Shown here: piece by piece, positions 15,217 to 23,405 of the stretch
How positions within the stretch are numbered: position 1 is the stretch's first letter
How the letters are laid out: each line of letters starts with the position of its first letter
DNA from: Qipengyuania_C sp046254955
GTDB taxonomy: Bacteria > Pseudomonadota > Alphaproteobacteria > Sphingomonadales > Sphingomonadaceae
NCBI RefSeq assembly: GCF_046254955.1
Contig: NZ_JBJXRG010000001.1
Span: forward strand, 310,001 to 374,000
Length of the DNA stretch: 64,000 nucleotides
Reading direction: 5' to 3'
Made by a program: the position numbers and the translations under genes
The notes under the pieces: model-generated
Told to the model about the DNA's origin: nothing
The model's database searches: none
The model's input: the letters and a program-made list of their open reading frames with translations, nothing else

Positions 15217-16083
15217 TTATTCGAGAAAAATTTGCAGGCGGCCGCCCTCGCCGATCTCACAGCGGTACATTGCAAGCTTTCCGCAGCGCTCGCGTTCTTC
15301 GCTCCCGTTCGACAGGTCAAAGCGATATCCATGCCATGGGCAAGCAATACGGCCATCTTCATCGGGTTCGACTTCATCGAGCGGGCCGAGCGCGTGGGGG
15401 CAGCGCGCGGCGTAAGCGATCCATTGTCCTTCGTGGAACCGGACACAGGCGCGATCACCACCTACAGTGGCGAAGTGGATGGTTGATCGATCGAGATCAG
15501 CTTCCGGTCCCAAGTCCGCCAAACCTTCGGATTCGCTCCGCACTTTACGCTCATCCAGCGCTTCCTGACGGCCGAGCATCAGCCCTTCGTCTTCGTCATA
15601 CAGCCCGGCATACTGCGCCTGCAGGTAGCCAAGCACCATCGCAGCCTGTTCGTCGCTTTCGGGAGCTTGCGGCGAATAGAAGCGCACATCGACCGTGATC
15701 CCGTCCGGCTCACAAGCGCTTGCCTGGGTGTGAATCTGCGTGCCCTGCCCCGGCCCATCGACCACGGTAGTCGCCCAATAGTGGCCATCGTTATCGACCA
15801 GCAGTTCGATCAGCTGGTCCCCGCCTTCGTTCGGAAGGGCAGTCTTGCAGCGCCAGCCCCATGTCCCGGCCTCGACCAATTCGATCGCCGCAAAGCTGGA
15901 GGGGTGCACGAAGGGGAGATGCTCCCAGTCATGCGCATTCTCCATCATCCGGCGCAGGTTCGAGGGGATGTTACGCTCGTAATTGCCCAGGTAATGCAGC
16001 CTGTCGGTCACCGAATAATCGACCGCGCGCGATCGCCCTGCGAACGCCGCGCGATCCGCTTCGGTGATTTCCAGCGCGCTCAT
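15217..16083 (-). CDS. Rieske oxygenase-like protein with C-terminal Rieske domain
   Basis: A 288-aa protein. Near the N-terminus it carries the mononuclear-iron pattern N49-x2-D52-x2-H55-x4-H60 (NAHDWEHLPFVH), and acidic residues at 163-166 are candidates for the third ligand. Near the C-terminus is a Rieske [2Fe-2S] site C228-P-H230 with C248-P-W-H251. In ordinary Rieske oxygenases the [2Fe-2S] domain comes first, so the order is reversed. Its ATG overlaps the hemF stop (16080-16083), which suggests co-expression with coproporphyrinogen oxidation. The substrate is unknown. Confidence 0.7.
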   Translation of the reverse strand: MSALEITEADRAAFAGRSRAVDYSVTDRLHYLGNYERNIPSNLRRMMENAHDWEHLPFVHPSSFAAIELVEAGTWGWRCKTALPNEGGDQLIELLVDNDGHYWATTVVDGPGQGTQIHTQASACEPDGITVDVRFYSPQAPESDEQAAMVLGYLQAQYAGLYDEDEGLMLGRQEALDERKVRSESEGLADLGPEADLDRSTIHFATVGGDRACVRFHEGQWIAYAARCPHALGPLDEVEPDEDGRIACPWHGYRFDLSNGSEERERCGKLAMYRCEIGEGGRLQIFLE

Positions 16084-16937
16084 GTCCAGACGGCTTCGGG
16101 CGGCAGGCTCATCAGGATTGCATCGATATTCCCGCCGGTCTTGAGCCCAAACAGGGTCCCGCGGTCATACACCAGGTTGAACTCGGCATAGCGCCCGCGC
16201 CATTCGAGCTGTTGGAGCTTCTCCGCGTCGGTGAATTCGCTTTCCATCCGGCGGCGAACCAGCTTCGGGAAAATATCGAGGAATGCTTCGCCAACGTCCT
16301 TGGTAAACGCCAAATTTCGTTCGAATGCCGCCTCGTCCTCGCATTCGAGGTGGTCGTAGAAAATCCCGCCAACGCCGCGGTGGACCCCGCGATGGGGAAT
16401 GAAAAAATACTCGTCCGCCCATTTCTTGAAGCGGTCATAGTAGGTCGGGTTGTGGGCCATGCAGGCGGCGCGAAAACGGGCGTGGAAGTCACTTGTGTCA
16501 TCTTCGTAGGGAAGCGGCGGGTTGAGATCCGCCCCGCCCCCGAACCACGCCGCCTGCGTCGTGAGGAAGCGTGTGTTCATATGGACGGCCGGGACGTGCG
16601 GGTTGGTCATATGCGCAACAAGGCTGATCCCGGTCGCGGTGAAGTTCGGATTCTCCGGCGAGGCGCCATTGATCGTGCCAGCAAACTCGGGCGCGAAACT
16701 GCCCCTCACGGTTGATACGTTCACGCCGACCTTTTCGAACACCTTGCCCTTCATCAGGCCCTGAGTGCCCCCACCGGGATCAGAATTGCCTTCTTCTTCG
16801 CGTTGCCAGTCGCGATATTCGAAGCGCGCGTCCGAGCCAGCTTCGCGCTCGATACTTTCGAATTCGGCGCAGATCCGGTCACGCAAGCTTTCGAACCATG
16901 CCTTGGCTTCGCCAGTCTGCTTGCTCCAATCGGTCAT
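16080..16937 (-). CDS. hemF: Oxygen-dependent coproporphyrinogen III oxidase
   Basis: A 285-aa HemF of usual length. It has the family blocks FEKVGVNVSTVRGSF, SLVAHMTNPHVPAVHMNTRF, WFGGGADLNPPLPYEDD, and HRGVGGIFYDHLE, with the C-terminal YNLVYDRGT-like segment FNLVYDRGTLFGLKTGGN. It decarboxylates coproporphyrinogen III to protoporphyrinogen IX with O2 in haem synthesis. It is divergent from pdeM and followed, with a 4-nt overlap, by the unusual Rieske gene. About 125 bp separate it from pdeM and hold the divergent promoters. Confidence 0.97.
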   Translation of the reverse strand: MTDWSKQTGEAKAWFESLRDRICAEFESIEREAGSDARFEYRDWQREEEGNSDPGGGTQGLMKGKVFEKVGVNVSTVRGSFAPEFAGTINGASPENPNFTATGISLVAHMTNPHVPAVHMNTRFLTTQAAWFGGGADLNPPLPYEDDTSDFHARFRAACMAHNPTYYDRFKKWADEYFFIPHRGVHRGVGGIFYDHLECEDEAAFERNLAFTKDVGEAFLDIFPKLVRRRMESEFTDAEKLQQLEWRGRYAEFNLVYDRGTLFGLKTGGNIDAILMSLPPEAVWT

Positions 16938-17063
16938 TCAAATCATCCCACTGAGGTTTGTGATTGGGCGCCCATGGCCGGATCCTCCAGCAAGTTCCTT
17001 GATGGAGATCAATCTTTCGCAAGCGACCTTGCCAAGCGGAATCGCCTAGGGCAATAGCGAGGC

Positions 17064-17768
17064 ATGGTTCCCCTTTCGTTCGCAGGTGAGAAATTCGCCC
17101 TGCTCGGCCAGAATGGCGCCGGTCGCGCGCTCTACTGGCCGCGCCAGGAAGCCCTGCTGGTGGCGGACCTCCACCTGGAAAAAGCGAGCGCATTCGCGAA
17201 GCACGGGCAGATGCTGCCGCCTTACGACAGCCGCGAAACGCTCGAACGGGTGGCCGACGCGGTGAAGCAGACCGGCGCGCGGCGGGTGATCACGCTGGGT
17301 GACAATTTCCATGATGACGAAGGCACGCAGCGGCTCGATCCTTATGCCTCCGGCATGCTCGAATCGCTCACCCGCTCGCTCGACTGGATCTGGATCACCG
17401 GCAATCATGACGAGCATATGGCGCGCAGCTTTGGCGGCGCGCTGGAAGAAGAGATCGAATTGGGCGGAGTGGTCCTGCGCCATATTGCGCGGCCGGGCGA
17501 GACGCGCCCGGAATTCTCCGGGCATTTCCACCCCAAAATGCGGGTCAAGATCCGCCAGCGGCATATCTCGCGCCCCTGCGCGGTGGTAAGCACCAATGCC
17601 GATGCGGGGGACCGCATGATCCTGCCCGCATTCGGTTCGCTCACGGGCGGTATGGACGCGTCCGATCGCGCGATTTTGCGCGCGCTCCAGCCAGCATCGG
17701 CGATTGACGCGGTGTTGCCCGCAAGCGGCAGGTTGGCGCGATTCCCGCTTTGGAGGGCGGCCGCTTAG
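17064..17768 (+). CDS. pdeM: Ligase-associated DNA damage response endonuclease PdeM
   Basis: A 234-aa calcineurin-like metallophosphoesterase with all metal motifs: VADLHLEKASAF (DxH-type), LGDNFHDDEG, GNHDE and SGHFHPK. The combination with KHGQMLPPYDSRETL is characteristic of PdeM, the nuclease that travels with an ATP-dependent ligase and the Lhr-like helicase in a DNA-repair module. Those partners are not adjacent here, so PdeM is alone in this locus. ATG 17064 is the first in-frame start. It is transcribed towards infC. Confidence 0.88.
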   Translation: MVPLSFAGEKFALLGQNGAGRALYWPRQEALLVADLHLEKASAFAKHGQMLPPYDSRETLERVADAVKQTGARRVITLGDNFHDDEGTQRLDPYASGMLESLTRSLDWIWITGNHDEHMARSFGGALEEEIELGGVVLRHIARPGETRPEFSGHFHPKMRVKIRQRHISRPCAVVSTNADAGDRMILPAFGSLTGGMDASDRAILRALQPASAIDAVLPASGRLARFPLWRAAA

Positions 17769-17854
17769 AGGAATCCCCTTCTCAAGGGCCTCGACTCTCC
17801 CTAAGTAGCCCCCTCGACACGACACTGAATGGCAACACCTAAGGAGAAAGCCCC

Positions 17855-18397
17855 ATAGCTCGTCCACCCCGGCGCATGAACACACCGCCCGTCAAAAGCG
17901 GCCCGCGCTACGATAACATGATTCAATCGGACAAGGTCCGTGTGATCGACCACGAAGGTGAAAACCTCGGGGTCCTGTACACCAATGAAGCGATCGAACA
18001 GGCCGCCGAAGTCGGTCTCAACCTGGTAGAGGTATCTCCCAACGCCGATCCGCCGGTGTGCAAATTCCTTGATGTCGGCAAGTACCGCTACGAGGCCCAG
18101 AAAAAGGCCAATGCGGCGCGTAAGACACAGAAAACGCAGGACATCAAAGAAGTCAAAATGCGCCCCAATATCGACACACATGATTATGACGTGAAGATGC
18201 GCAATGTGAACAAATTTATCGATAACGGTGACAAGGTGAAGATCACCTTGCGTTTCCGCGGTCGTGAAATGGCACACCAAGAACTGGGCATGAACTTGCT
18301 TAACCGGGTTCGCGACGACACCGAAGAAACCGCCAAGGTCGAAGCCTTCCCGCGCCTCGAGGGTCGCCAGATGTTGATGGTGCTGGCACCGAAGTAG
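17855..18397 (+). CDS. infC: Translation initiation factor IF-3 (ATA start)
   Basis: A 180-aa IF-3 starting at ATA 17855, read MARPPRRMNTPP. A strong AAGGAG at 17841-17846 lies 8 nt before ATA. The in-frame ATG at 17876 has no ribosome site at a proper distance and would drop seven residues. The N-domain (YDNMIQSDKVRVID, LGVLYTNEAIEQA) and C-domain (MRPNIDTHDYDVKMRN, VKITLRFRGREMAHQELG) are complete. Non-canonical infC start codons let IF-3 repress its own translation, which is established for E. coli AUU. ATA here implies the same control. Confidence 0.93.
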   Translation: MARPPRRMNTPPVKSGPRYDNMIQSDKVRVIDHEGENLGVLYTNEAIEQAAEVGLNLVEVSPNADPPVCKFLDVGKYRYEAQKKANAARKTQKTQDIKEVKMRPNIDTHDYDVKMRNVNKFIDNGDKVKITLRFRGREMAHQELGMNLLNRVRDDTEETAKVEAFPRLEGRQMLMVLAPK

Positions 18398-18430
18398 CCT
18401 CGCGCCTTTGGCGGGAGGGGCCATCCGGAC

Positions 18431-19855
18431 ATGACAGCCAGCCGCATCGGCCTCTTTCTCGGCCCTCTGGCCTTTGCAATAACTGCGCTGATAGCGCCGC
18501 CGGACGGTATGTCGCAAGAAGCCTGGCTTGTCGCGGGTCTGGTAGTGTGGATGGCAGCCTGGTGGATGACCGAGGCGCTGCCGCTCACCGCAACCGCCTT
18601 GCTCCCCTTCGTCGTGCTGCCGCTGAGCGGTGTGATGACCGCCCGCGAGACTGCAGGCGCTTACTATGCGCCGATCCTGTTCCTGCTGCTGGGGGGCGCA
18701 TTCCTTGCGCTCGCGATCGAACGGACTGGACTGCACCGACGATTATCGCTCGCGATCCTCAACACCATCGGCACCAGCGGCGGCCAGGGACGATTGCTGC
18801 TCGCCTTCATGATCAGCGCCGCAATCCTCTCGATGCTGATATCGAACACTTCGACCGCACTGATCATGATGCCGATGGCGCTGGCGGTGCTTTCTGGAGG
18901 GATCACGGCCGATTCAGCGCCTTCGACTGACGGCATTTCGGGCGCGCTGCCGATGGGGATTGCTTTCGCGGCCAGCATTGGCGGGCTCGGCACGATCGTC
19001 GGTTCGCCCACCAACGGGATTGCAGTCGCCCTGCTCGATGACATGATCGGGCTGCAGATTACCTTCGCCGAATGGATGCTGTACGGAATTCCCGTGGTAA
19101 TCATCGGGGTGCCGCTGGCGGCATGGCTGATTGCGAAAGTCCAGCGTGTGGCGGATCATCCCTTCGATGTTGCTGCGGCGCGCGATGCCATTGATGACGC
19201 GTCTCCTTGGTCGAGCGCAGAAAAGCGGCTGGTTCCGATCATCGCGATCACGTTCTTCCTATGGATGACCCAGCGCTGGGTGGCGCCTTACCTGCCTGAG
19301 AACAGCTGGACAGATGGCACCATCGCGATTCTCGCCGCGTTTGCGCTCTTTATCCTGCCCGATGGGTCAGGGAGGCCTTTGCTGATCTGGAAGGAGGCCG
19401 ACCGCGCGCCGTGGGGCGTGATCATGATGTTCGGTGGCGGACTCGCTCTGGCCGCGGGCATGCAAAGCTCCGGACTTGCCGGATGGCTGGGCAATGCCCT
19501 GCTCCCGCTCGAAGTCGTCCCGCTGATTCTGATCGCCGTCGCAATCGTAGGAATGGTAATTCTGGTGACCGAGTTCGCCAGCAATGTCGCAACAGCAAGC
19601 GCGATCATCCCAGTTGTCGCGAGCCTTGCAGCCGCGCTGGGCCTGGGCGAGGATGCGATCCTGCTCGCCATGCCTGCAGCGCTGGCCGCGAGCTGGGGTT
19701 TCATCTTGCCCGCCGGAACCGGCCCCAACGCTATCGCCTGGGCGACCGGACGGCTCAAGATCGGCAGGTTGGTGCGCGCAGGTATCCTGCTCGACCTCGC
19801 AGGGATTTTCCTCATTGTGGGGATGTCCTTTGCGATCACTCGCCTCATCGCTTGA
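18431..19855 (+). CDS. SLC13/DASS family sodium:anion symporter
   Basis: A 474-aa integral membrane protein with about 11-12 hydrophobic segments. Family features include WWMTEALPLTATALLPFV near residue 45, the SNTSTALIMMPMA loop of the first ligand-binding motif, and the second SNT-like segment FASNVATASAIIPV in the C-terminal half. These two SNT motifs bind sodium and substrate in divalent-anion symporters, which import dicarboxylates, citrate or sulfate. Which anion is carried cannot be read. It starts 33 bp after infC and may be read through from it. Confidence 0.87.
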   Translation: MTASRIGLFLGPLAFAITALIAPPDGMSQEAWLVAGLVVWMAAWWMTEALPLTATALLPFVVLPLSGVMTARETAGAYYAPILFLLLGGAFLALAIERTGLHRRLSLAILNTIGTSGGQGRLLLAFMISAAILSMLISNTSTALIMMPMALAVLSGGITADSAPSTDGISGALPMGIAFAASIGGLGTIVGSPTNGIAVALLDDMIGLQITFAEWMLYGIPVVIIGVPLAAWLIAKVQRVADHPFDVAAARDAIDDASPWSSAEKRLVPIIAITFFLWMTQRWVAPYLPENSWTDGTIAILAAFALFILPDGSGRPLLIWKEADRAPWGVIMMFGGGLALAAGMQSSGLAGWLGNALLPLEVVPLILIAVAIVGMVILVTEFASNVATASAIIPVVASLAAALGLGEDAILLAMPAALAASWGFILPAGTGPNAIAWATGRLKIGRLVRAGILLDLAGIFLIVGMSFAITRLIA

Positions 19856-19909
19856 ATTGCGCCACCGAGTAATTTAATTACGCTTGCAACTATCGTGTGC
19901 CGGAAGATG

Positions 19910-19990
19910 CGCTCCTGCGGAGGTTAGGAGCGGGTAGCCGGTAGCCCGAGCTTAGCTCCTGCCTTCCTAGGGGCGCTTTCGAAGGAAGGT
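19910..19990 (+). promoter_or_regulatory. Structured mRNA leader with mutually exclusive hairpins before the CGS-family gene
   Basis: AGGAGC at 19926-19931 can pair with GCTCCT upstream (19911-19916, extended by a C-G pair at 19910/19932) or with GCTCCT downstream (19955-19960). A third hairpin joins CCTTCC (19962-19967) to GGAAGG (19984-19989), which covers the probable Shine-Dalgarno sequence 8 nt before ATG 19997. Competing stems plus a masked ribosome site are the layout of a riboswitch or attenuator. No SAM-II or other known methionine riboswitch was recognised. Confidence 0.5.
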
Positions 19991-19996
19991 TTCGCC

Positions 19997-21313
19997 ATGA
20001 CCGATGGTGCCGACGCAATTGACACCCCCACTCCTCGCCGCAAGCCCAAGCCCGAAGTCACGACGCTGGGCGGCCGCGAGCTGAAGCCATCGACCCTGAT
20101 GATGGGGCATGGCTTCGATCCGGTCCTTTCCGAAGGATCGCTCAAACCCCCGATCTTTCTGACCTCGACTTTCGCGTTCGAAAGCGCGGCAGCGGGCAAG
20201 CGCCATTTCGAAGGGATCACGGGCAAGCGCGAAGGCGGCGCGGAAGGGCTCGTCTATTCGCGTTTCAATGGGCCAAACCAGGAAATCCTCGAAGACCGGT
20301 TGGCGATCTGGGACGGCGCGGAAGACGCGCTGTGCTTCTCCTCCGGCATGACCGCAATCTGCGTGCTGATGCTCGCTTACTGCAATGCGGGCGACGTCAT
20401 CGTCCATTCGGGACCGCTCTATGCCGCCAGCGAAGGTTTCGTTGCCAAGCACCTCTCGCGTTACGGCGTGACCTATGTTGACTTTCCGGCAGGCGCGACA
20501 CGCGAAGAGATCGACGAAGTGCTGGTGCGCGCCAAACAGCAAGCCAAGTCACAAGGCGGCAAGGTTGCGATGATCTACCTCGAAAGTCCGGCCAACCCGA
20601 CTAATGCGCTGGTCGATATTGAAGCGGTGCGTACTTCGCGCGACGCGACGCTCAAGAAGCCCTGCCCGATCGCAATCGATAACACGTTCCTCGGTCCATT
20701 GTGGCAGCGTCCGCTCGATCACGGAGCGGACATCGTAGTGTACTCGTTGACCAAATATGTCGGCGGCCATTCAGACCTCGTTGCAGGCAGTATTGCTGGC
20801 GCCAAGAAGTGGATGGATCCGGTGCGCATGCTCCGCAACACGATGGGCGGGATCGCTGATCCCAATACCGCGTGGATGCTGCTGCGCAGCCTCGAAACAG
20901 TCGAACTGCGGATGGAAAAGGCGGGATCGAACGCAGCCAAGGTGTGCGCCTATCTCAAGGAGCACCCGAAAATCGAAGGCCTGGGCTATCTCGGAATGAT
21001 CGATGATCCGCGCCAGCAGGATATCTATAATCGCCATTGCACGGGAGCGGGCAGTACATTCTCGGTCTTTATCAAGGGCGGAGAAGCCGAAAGTTTCCGC
21101 TTCCTCGATGCGCTCAGGATCGCCAAACTTGCGGTAAGCCTCGGCGGCACCGAGACGCTGGCGAGCCACCCGGCAGCGATGACGCATCTGTCCGTACCCG
21201 ACGAGCGCAAGGCTGCGCTGGGCATCACCGACAATCTCGTGCGCGTATCGATCGGGATCGAGGATCCGGACGATCTAATCGCCGATTTCGAGCAGGCACT
21301 GGCGCAAGTCTGA
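19997..21313 (+). CDS. Cystathionine gamma-synthase family PLP enzyme
   Basis: A 438-aa Cys/Met-metabolism PLP enzyme. The lysine that binds PLP is K253 in VVYSLTKYVGGHSD. Other family marks are YSRFNGPNQEILEDRLA, FSSGMTAI, YLESPANPTN and the Asp228 that contacts the pyridine nitrogen (AIDNTF). The N-terminal ~40 residues and the insert FEGITGKREGGAEG are longer than in classical MetB, matching the group annotated as cystathionine gamma-synthase family protein. It probably acts in methionine or cysteine interconversion, either gamma-synthase or gamma-lyase. The structured leader upstream suggests regulated expression. Confidence 0.88.
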   Translation: MTDGADAIDTPTPRRKPKPEVTTLGGRELKPSTLMMGHGFDPVLSEGSLKPPIFLTSTFAFESAAAGKRHFEGITGKREGGAEGLVYSRFNGPNQEILEDRLAIWDGAEDALCFSSGMTAICVLMLAYCNAGDVIVHSGPLYAASEGFVAKHLSRYGVTYVDFPAGATREEIDEVLVRAKQQAKSQGGKVAMIYLESPANPTNALVDIEAVRTSRDATLKKPCPIAIDNTFLGPLWQRPLDHGADIVVYSLTKYVGGHSDLVAGSIAGAKKWMDPVRMLRNTMGGIADPNTAWMLLRSLETVELRMEKAGSNAAKVCAYLKEHPKIEGLGYLGMIDDPRQQDIYNRHCTGAGSTFSVFIKGGEAESFRFLDALRIAKLAVSLGGTETLASHPAAMTHLSVPDERKAALGITDNLVRVSIGIEDPDDLIADFEQALAQV

Positions 21314-21356
21314 TCGCCCTCCTAGGCTGACGCTGACCAGCTAGGGAGAGTGACAC

Positions 21357-22145
21357 ATGGCAGGCAAGAAACCGGTATTCCTCGTCATCGGAGCAGGCGC
21401 GGGGATCGGCGCCCACGCCGCTGCGCGCTTTGCAGCGGGCGGCTATCACGCGGTCCTTGCCCGCCGCAGCAACGAGGATAGCCTTGCCCGCCTCGTCAGG
21501 CAGATTGAGGACGATGGCGGGACGGCGAGCGGTACCTTGCTCAATGCGGCCGAAGACGGATCGATCGAAGAACTGGTCGAGCGGATCGAGCGCGACATCG
21601 GGCCGATTGACAGCGCGCTCTACAACCTGGGCGCGCAGATCGGCAATCGCACGCTCGAAAATACGCCGCACAAGACCTTCGAGCTCGGTTGGCGGCTCGC
21701 CTGTTTCGGCGTGTTCCGGCTGGCGCATGCAATGTTCCCGGCAATGGCCGAGCGCGGGAAAGGCAGCCTGCTGGTAACATCGGCAACCGCGGCCATGCGC
21801 GGCAATGCCGGCCAGCACAGCCATGCCGCAGCGATGGCCGGTCGGCGGATGTTATGCCAGACGCTCAATGCCGAATTTGCCGCCAAGGGCATCCATGTTG
21901 CGCATGTGGTTGTCGATGGCGCGGTCAACTCGCCCGAAACGCTCGGCAAGTTGCTTGGCGATAATTGGGAGCGATTCAAGGAATCGCTGGGAGCAGACGG
22001 AATAATCGACCCGGCAGCGCTGGCCGAAACCTACTGGCATCTAGCGCAGCAACCGAAGAATTGCTGGAGCCACGAAGTCGATGTGCGTCCGCATAGCGAA
22101 GTGCCGTGGTGGAACGACAATCCCAATCCCCAGATCGACAGCTAG
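21357..22145 (+). CDS. SDR-fold protein lacking the canonical Tyr-x3-Lys
   Basis: A 262-aa short-chain dehydrogenase fold with a cofactor loop GAGAGIGAHAA and a central strand DSALYNLGAQIG replacing NNAG. The normal Ser...Tyr-x3-Lys site is degenerate: after VTSATAAMRG comes AGQHSHAAAMAGRRML, with His/Ala/Arg instead of Tyr and Lys. A C-terminal HEVDVRPHSEVPWW follows. The fold and cofactor site remain, so it may bind NAD(P) and act differently or be non-catalytic. It has its own SD (GGGAG before ATG 21357) and ends at a strong hairpin. Confidence 0.75.
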   Translation: MAGKKPVFLVIGAGAGIGAHAAARFAAGGYHAVLARRSNEDSLARLVRQIEDDGGTASGTLLNAAEDGSIEELVERIERDIGPIDSALYNLGAQIGNRTLENTPHKTFELGWRLACFGVFRLAHAMFPAMAERGKGSLLVTSATAAMRGNAGQHSHAAAMAGRRMLCQTLNAEFAAKGIHVAHVVVDGAVNSPETLGKLLGDNWERFKESLGADGIIDPAALAETYWHLAQQPKNCWSHEVDVRPHSEVPWWNDNPNPQIDS

Positions 22146-22190
22146 CGCACCACGCAATTCGCCCTGGGATCGGCGCCCCAGAACGAGCAA

Positions 22191-22220
22191 AGGGGTCCGG
22201 CCTTGATGGCCAGGACCCCT
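22191..22220. terminator. Hairpin terminator candidate after the SDR gene
   Basis: AGGGGTCC-GGCC pairs with GGCC-A-GGACCCCT across a 5-nt loop TTGAT: a 12-bp stem with one bulge. It lies 46 bp after the SDR stop and between convergent genes, so it may serve both directions. The U-tract is poor on either strand. Confidence 0.55.
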
Positions 22221-22259
22221 CAACTCATTTGCAACAGAGCCGGTGGCCCTTCACGCACC

Positions 22260-22391
22260 CTAGAGGACCAGCTGGTATCCCTGAGGAGCTTTGAAGCTAT
22301 GTTCGATCGCGGCGATTTCCGCCAGCTTGCGCTTGATCGAACGATGCTGTTGCCAGACCCGAATTGGCTTAAGCAGCGTATATGTCGTCAC
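22260..22391 (-). CDS. Small hypothetical basic protein (43 aa)
   Basis: A GTG at 22391-22389 is preceded by GGGAG at a good distance (GGGAGACGAAAC then GTG) and opens a 43-codon frame ending in TAG. The product, VTTYTLLKPIRVWQQHRS onwards, has a short hydrophobic start, an amphipathic basic helix (KRKLAEIAAIEH) and a hydrophobic end (YQLVL). It loosely recalls small DUF1127-like proteins, but not enough to assign it. The ribosome site is the main support. It could be a chance frame. Confidence 0.4.
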   Translation of the reverse strand: MTTYTLLKPIRVWQQHRSIKRKLAEIAAIEHSFKAPQGYQLVL

Positions 22392-22534
22392 GTTTCGTCT
22401 CCCGCGAATAGGTGCCTCACCGCCCGGATTTTTCCCGTGGTTCGGCCTCGACACCCGTGATCGCGGGGTTTGGTTAATATTTCCTAAAGAGAATACAAGT
22501 GTGAACATTCTCACCCTTGATTCCGAAGGATTCT

Positions 22535-23068
22535 TTATCCCTTCCAGCTGCGCCTTTCCTCGGCTTGGCGCAGAACATCATAGGCAACCTGGTATGCCTG
22601 GAATCGCTTGGCGGCCTCGGAGTCGCCCGGTTTGACGTCCGGATGGACCAGCTTGGCCTTCTCGCGCCAAGCCTTCTTCACCGCCGGAAAATCGGCATCG
22701 GCTTCCAGCTCGAGAAGTTCCAGCGCGCGCATCTCGTCGGCGCTGCGTGAACCATCCCCAGCCCCGGCCCAGCCATAATGCGCCGCTTCGGCATAGCCGG
22801 CATTCTCCGAACGCTCGGCCTTGGCACGCTCTGCTGCCTCGGCCTTGTCGAGCCCTTCGAAGTAGTCCCACTTGGAATTGTATTCCGCCGCGTGCTTCTG
22901 GCAGAAAAACCACTTCTCAGGGCTGTTCGGAGCTTTGGGAGCCGGGCAATCGCCTTTTTCCTCGCAACCATGGCGATCACACAACCGGACATTGGTGGCC
23001 TCGCGCGAACCGCCGTAGGCACGCCAGCGCGGGAAGCCCCAATCCAGTGATCGTCGTGCGCCGCTCAT
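22535..23068 (-). CDS. J-domain protein with N-terminal Cys/His-rich segment
   Basis: A 177-aa protein with a C-terminal J domain (about 115-175) in which the essential HPD tripeptide is seen in KAKLVHPDVKPGD. The J domain stimulates Hsp70 (DnaK) ATPase. The N-terminal half is Cys/His-rich: CDRHGCEEKGDC followed by WFFCQKHAAEYN, which looks like a small zinc-binding site. The long linker is acidic and Ala-rich. It is a class C-type co-chaperone, probably specialised for certain clients. The gene is alone on its strand. Confidence 0.85.
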   Translation of the reverse strand: MSGARRSLDWGFPRWRAYGGSREATNVRLCDRHGCEEKGDCPAPKAPNSPEKWFFCQKHAAEYNSKWDYFEGLDKAEAAERAKAERSENAGYAEAAHYGWAGAGDGSRSADEMRALELLELEADADFPAVKKAWREKAKLVHPDVKPGDSEAAKRFQAYQVAYDVLRQAEERRSWKG

Positions 23069-23211
23069 GCTGTTGGTCCGCTTTTCATGGGGGTTAATCT
23101 AGAGAGGATGGAAAAATGCGCAATGACCGGGAACTGGTTTCAATCTGAAATGTTGCATTGCAATAGTTCGTAAATATATTGGCGCTAAGCGCCTCTTCAA
23201 AGAGACCAGAC

Positions 23212-23355
23212 ATGAGCAAGCAACTGACCCTTTCCTCGATCCTCGCCATCATTGCGATGGGCGGCTTTGCCATGCTTGCACAAGACGAGCAGCGCTCTGA
23301 TACCGTGCAAATCGCCAGCACAGCAGCGAGTGCCGAAGCAGGTTTCGGCTCCTGA
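23212..23355 (+). CDS. Small exported hypothetical protein (47 aa)
   Basis: ATG 23212 opens a 47-codon frame ending in TGA at 23353. The N-terminus is a signal peptide-like sequence (SSILAIIAMGGFAMLAQ), leaving a mature tail of about 24 residues rich in Ala, Ser and Asp. AAGAGA lies upstream at a usable distance. No family is recognised. Support comes from the signal-like start, codon use and isolated position facing the pal gene. Confidence 0.5.
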   Translation: MSKQLTLSSILAIIAMGGFAMLAQDEQRSDTVQIASTAASAEAGFGS

Positions 23356-23405
23356 GCCTGGCGAGCCACCGGAATATCCGGCAGCTCTTCCCAAACCTCA
23401 CAAAC

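Noticed and set aside
19861..19996. SAM-II or other known methionine riboswitch
   Set aside because: The conserved SAM-II core words are absent; only unnamed competing hairpins remain, so it was reported as an unidentified leader.
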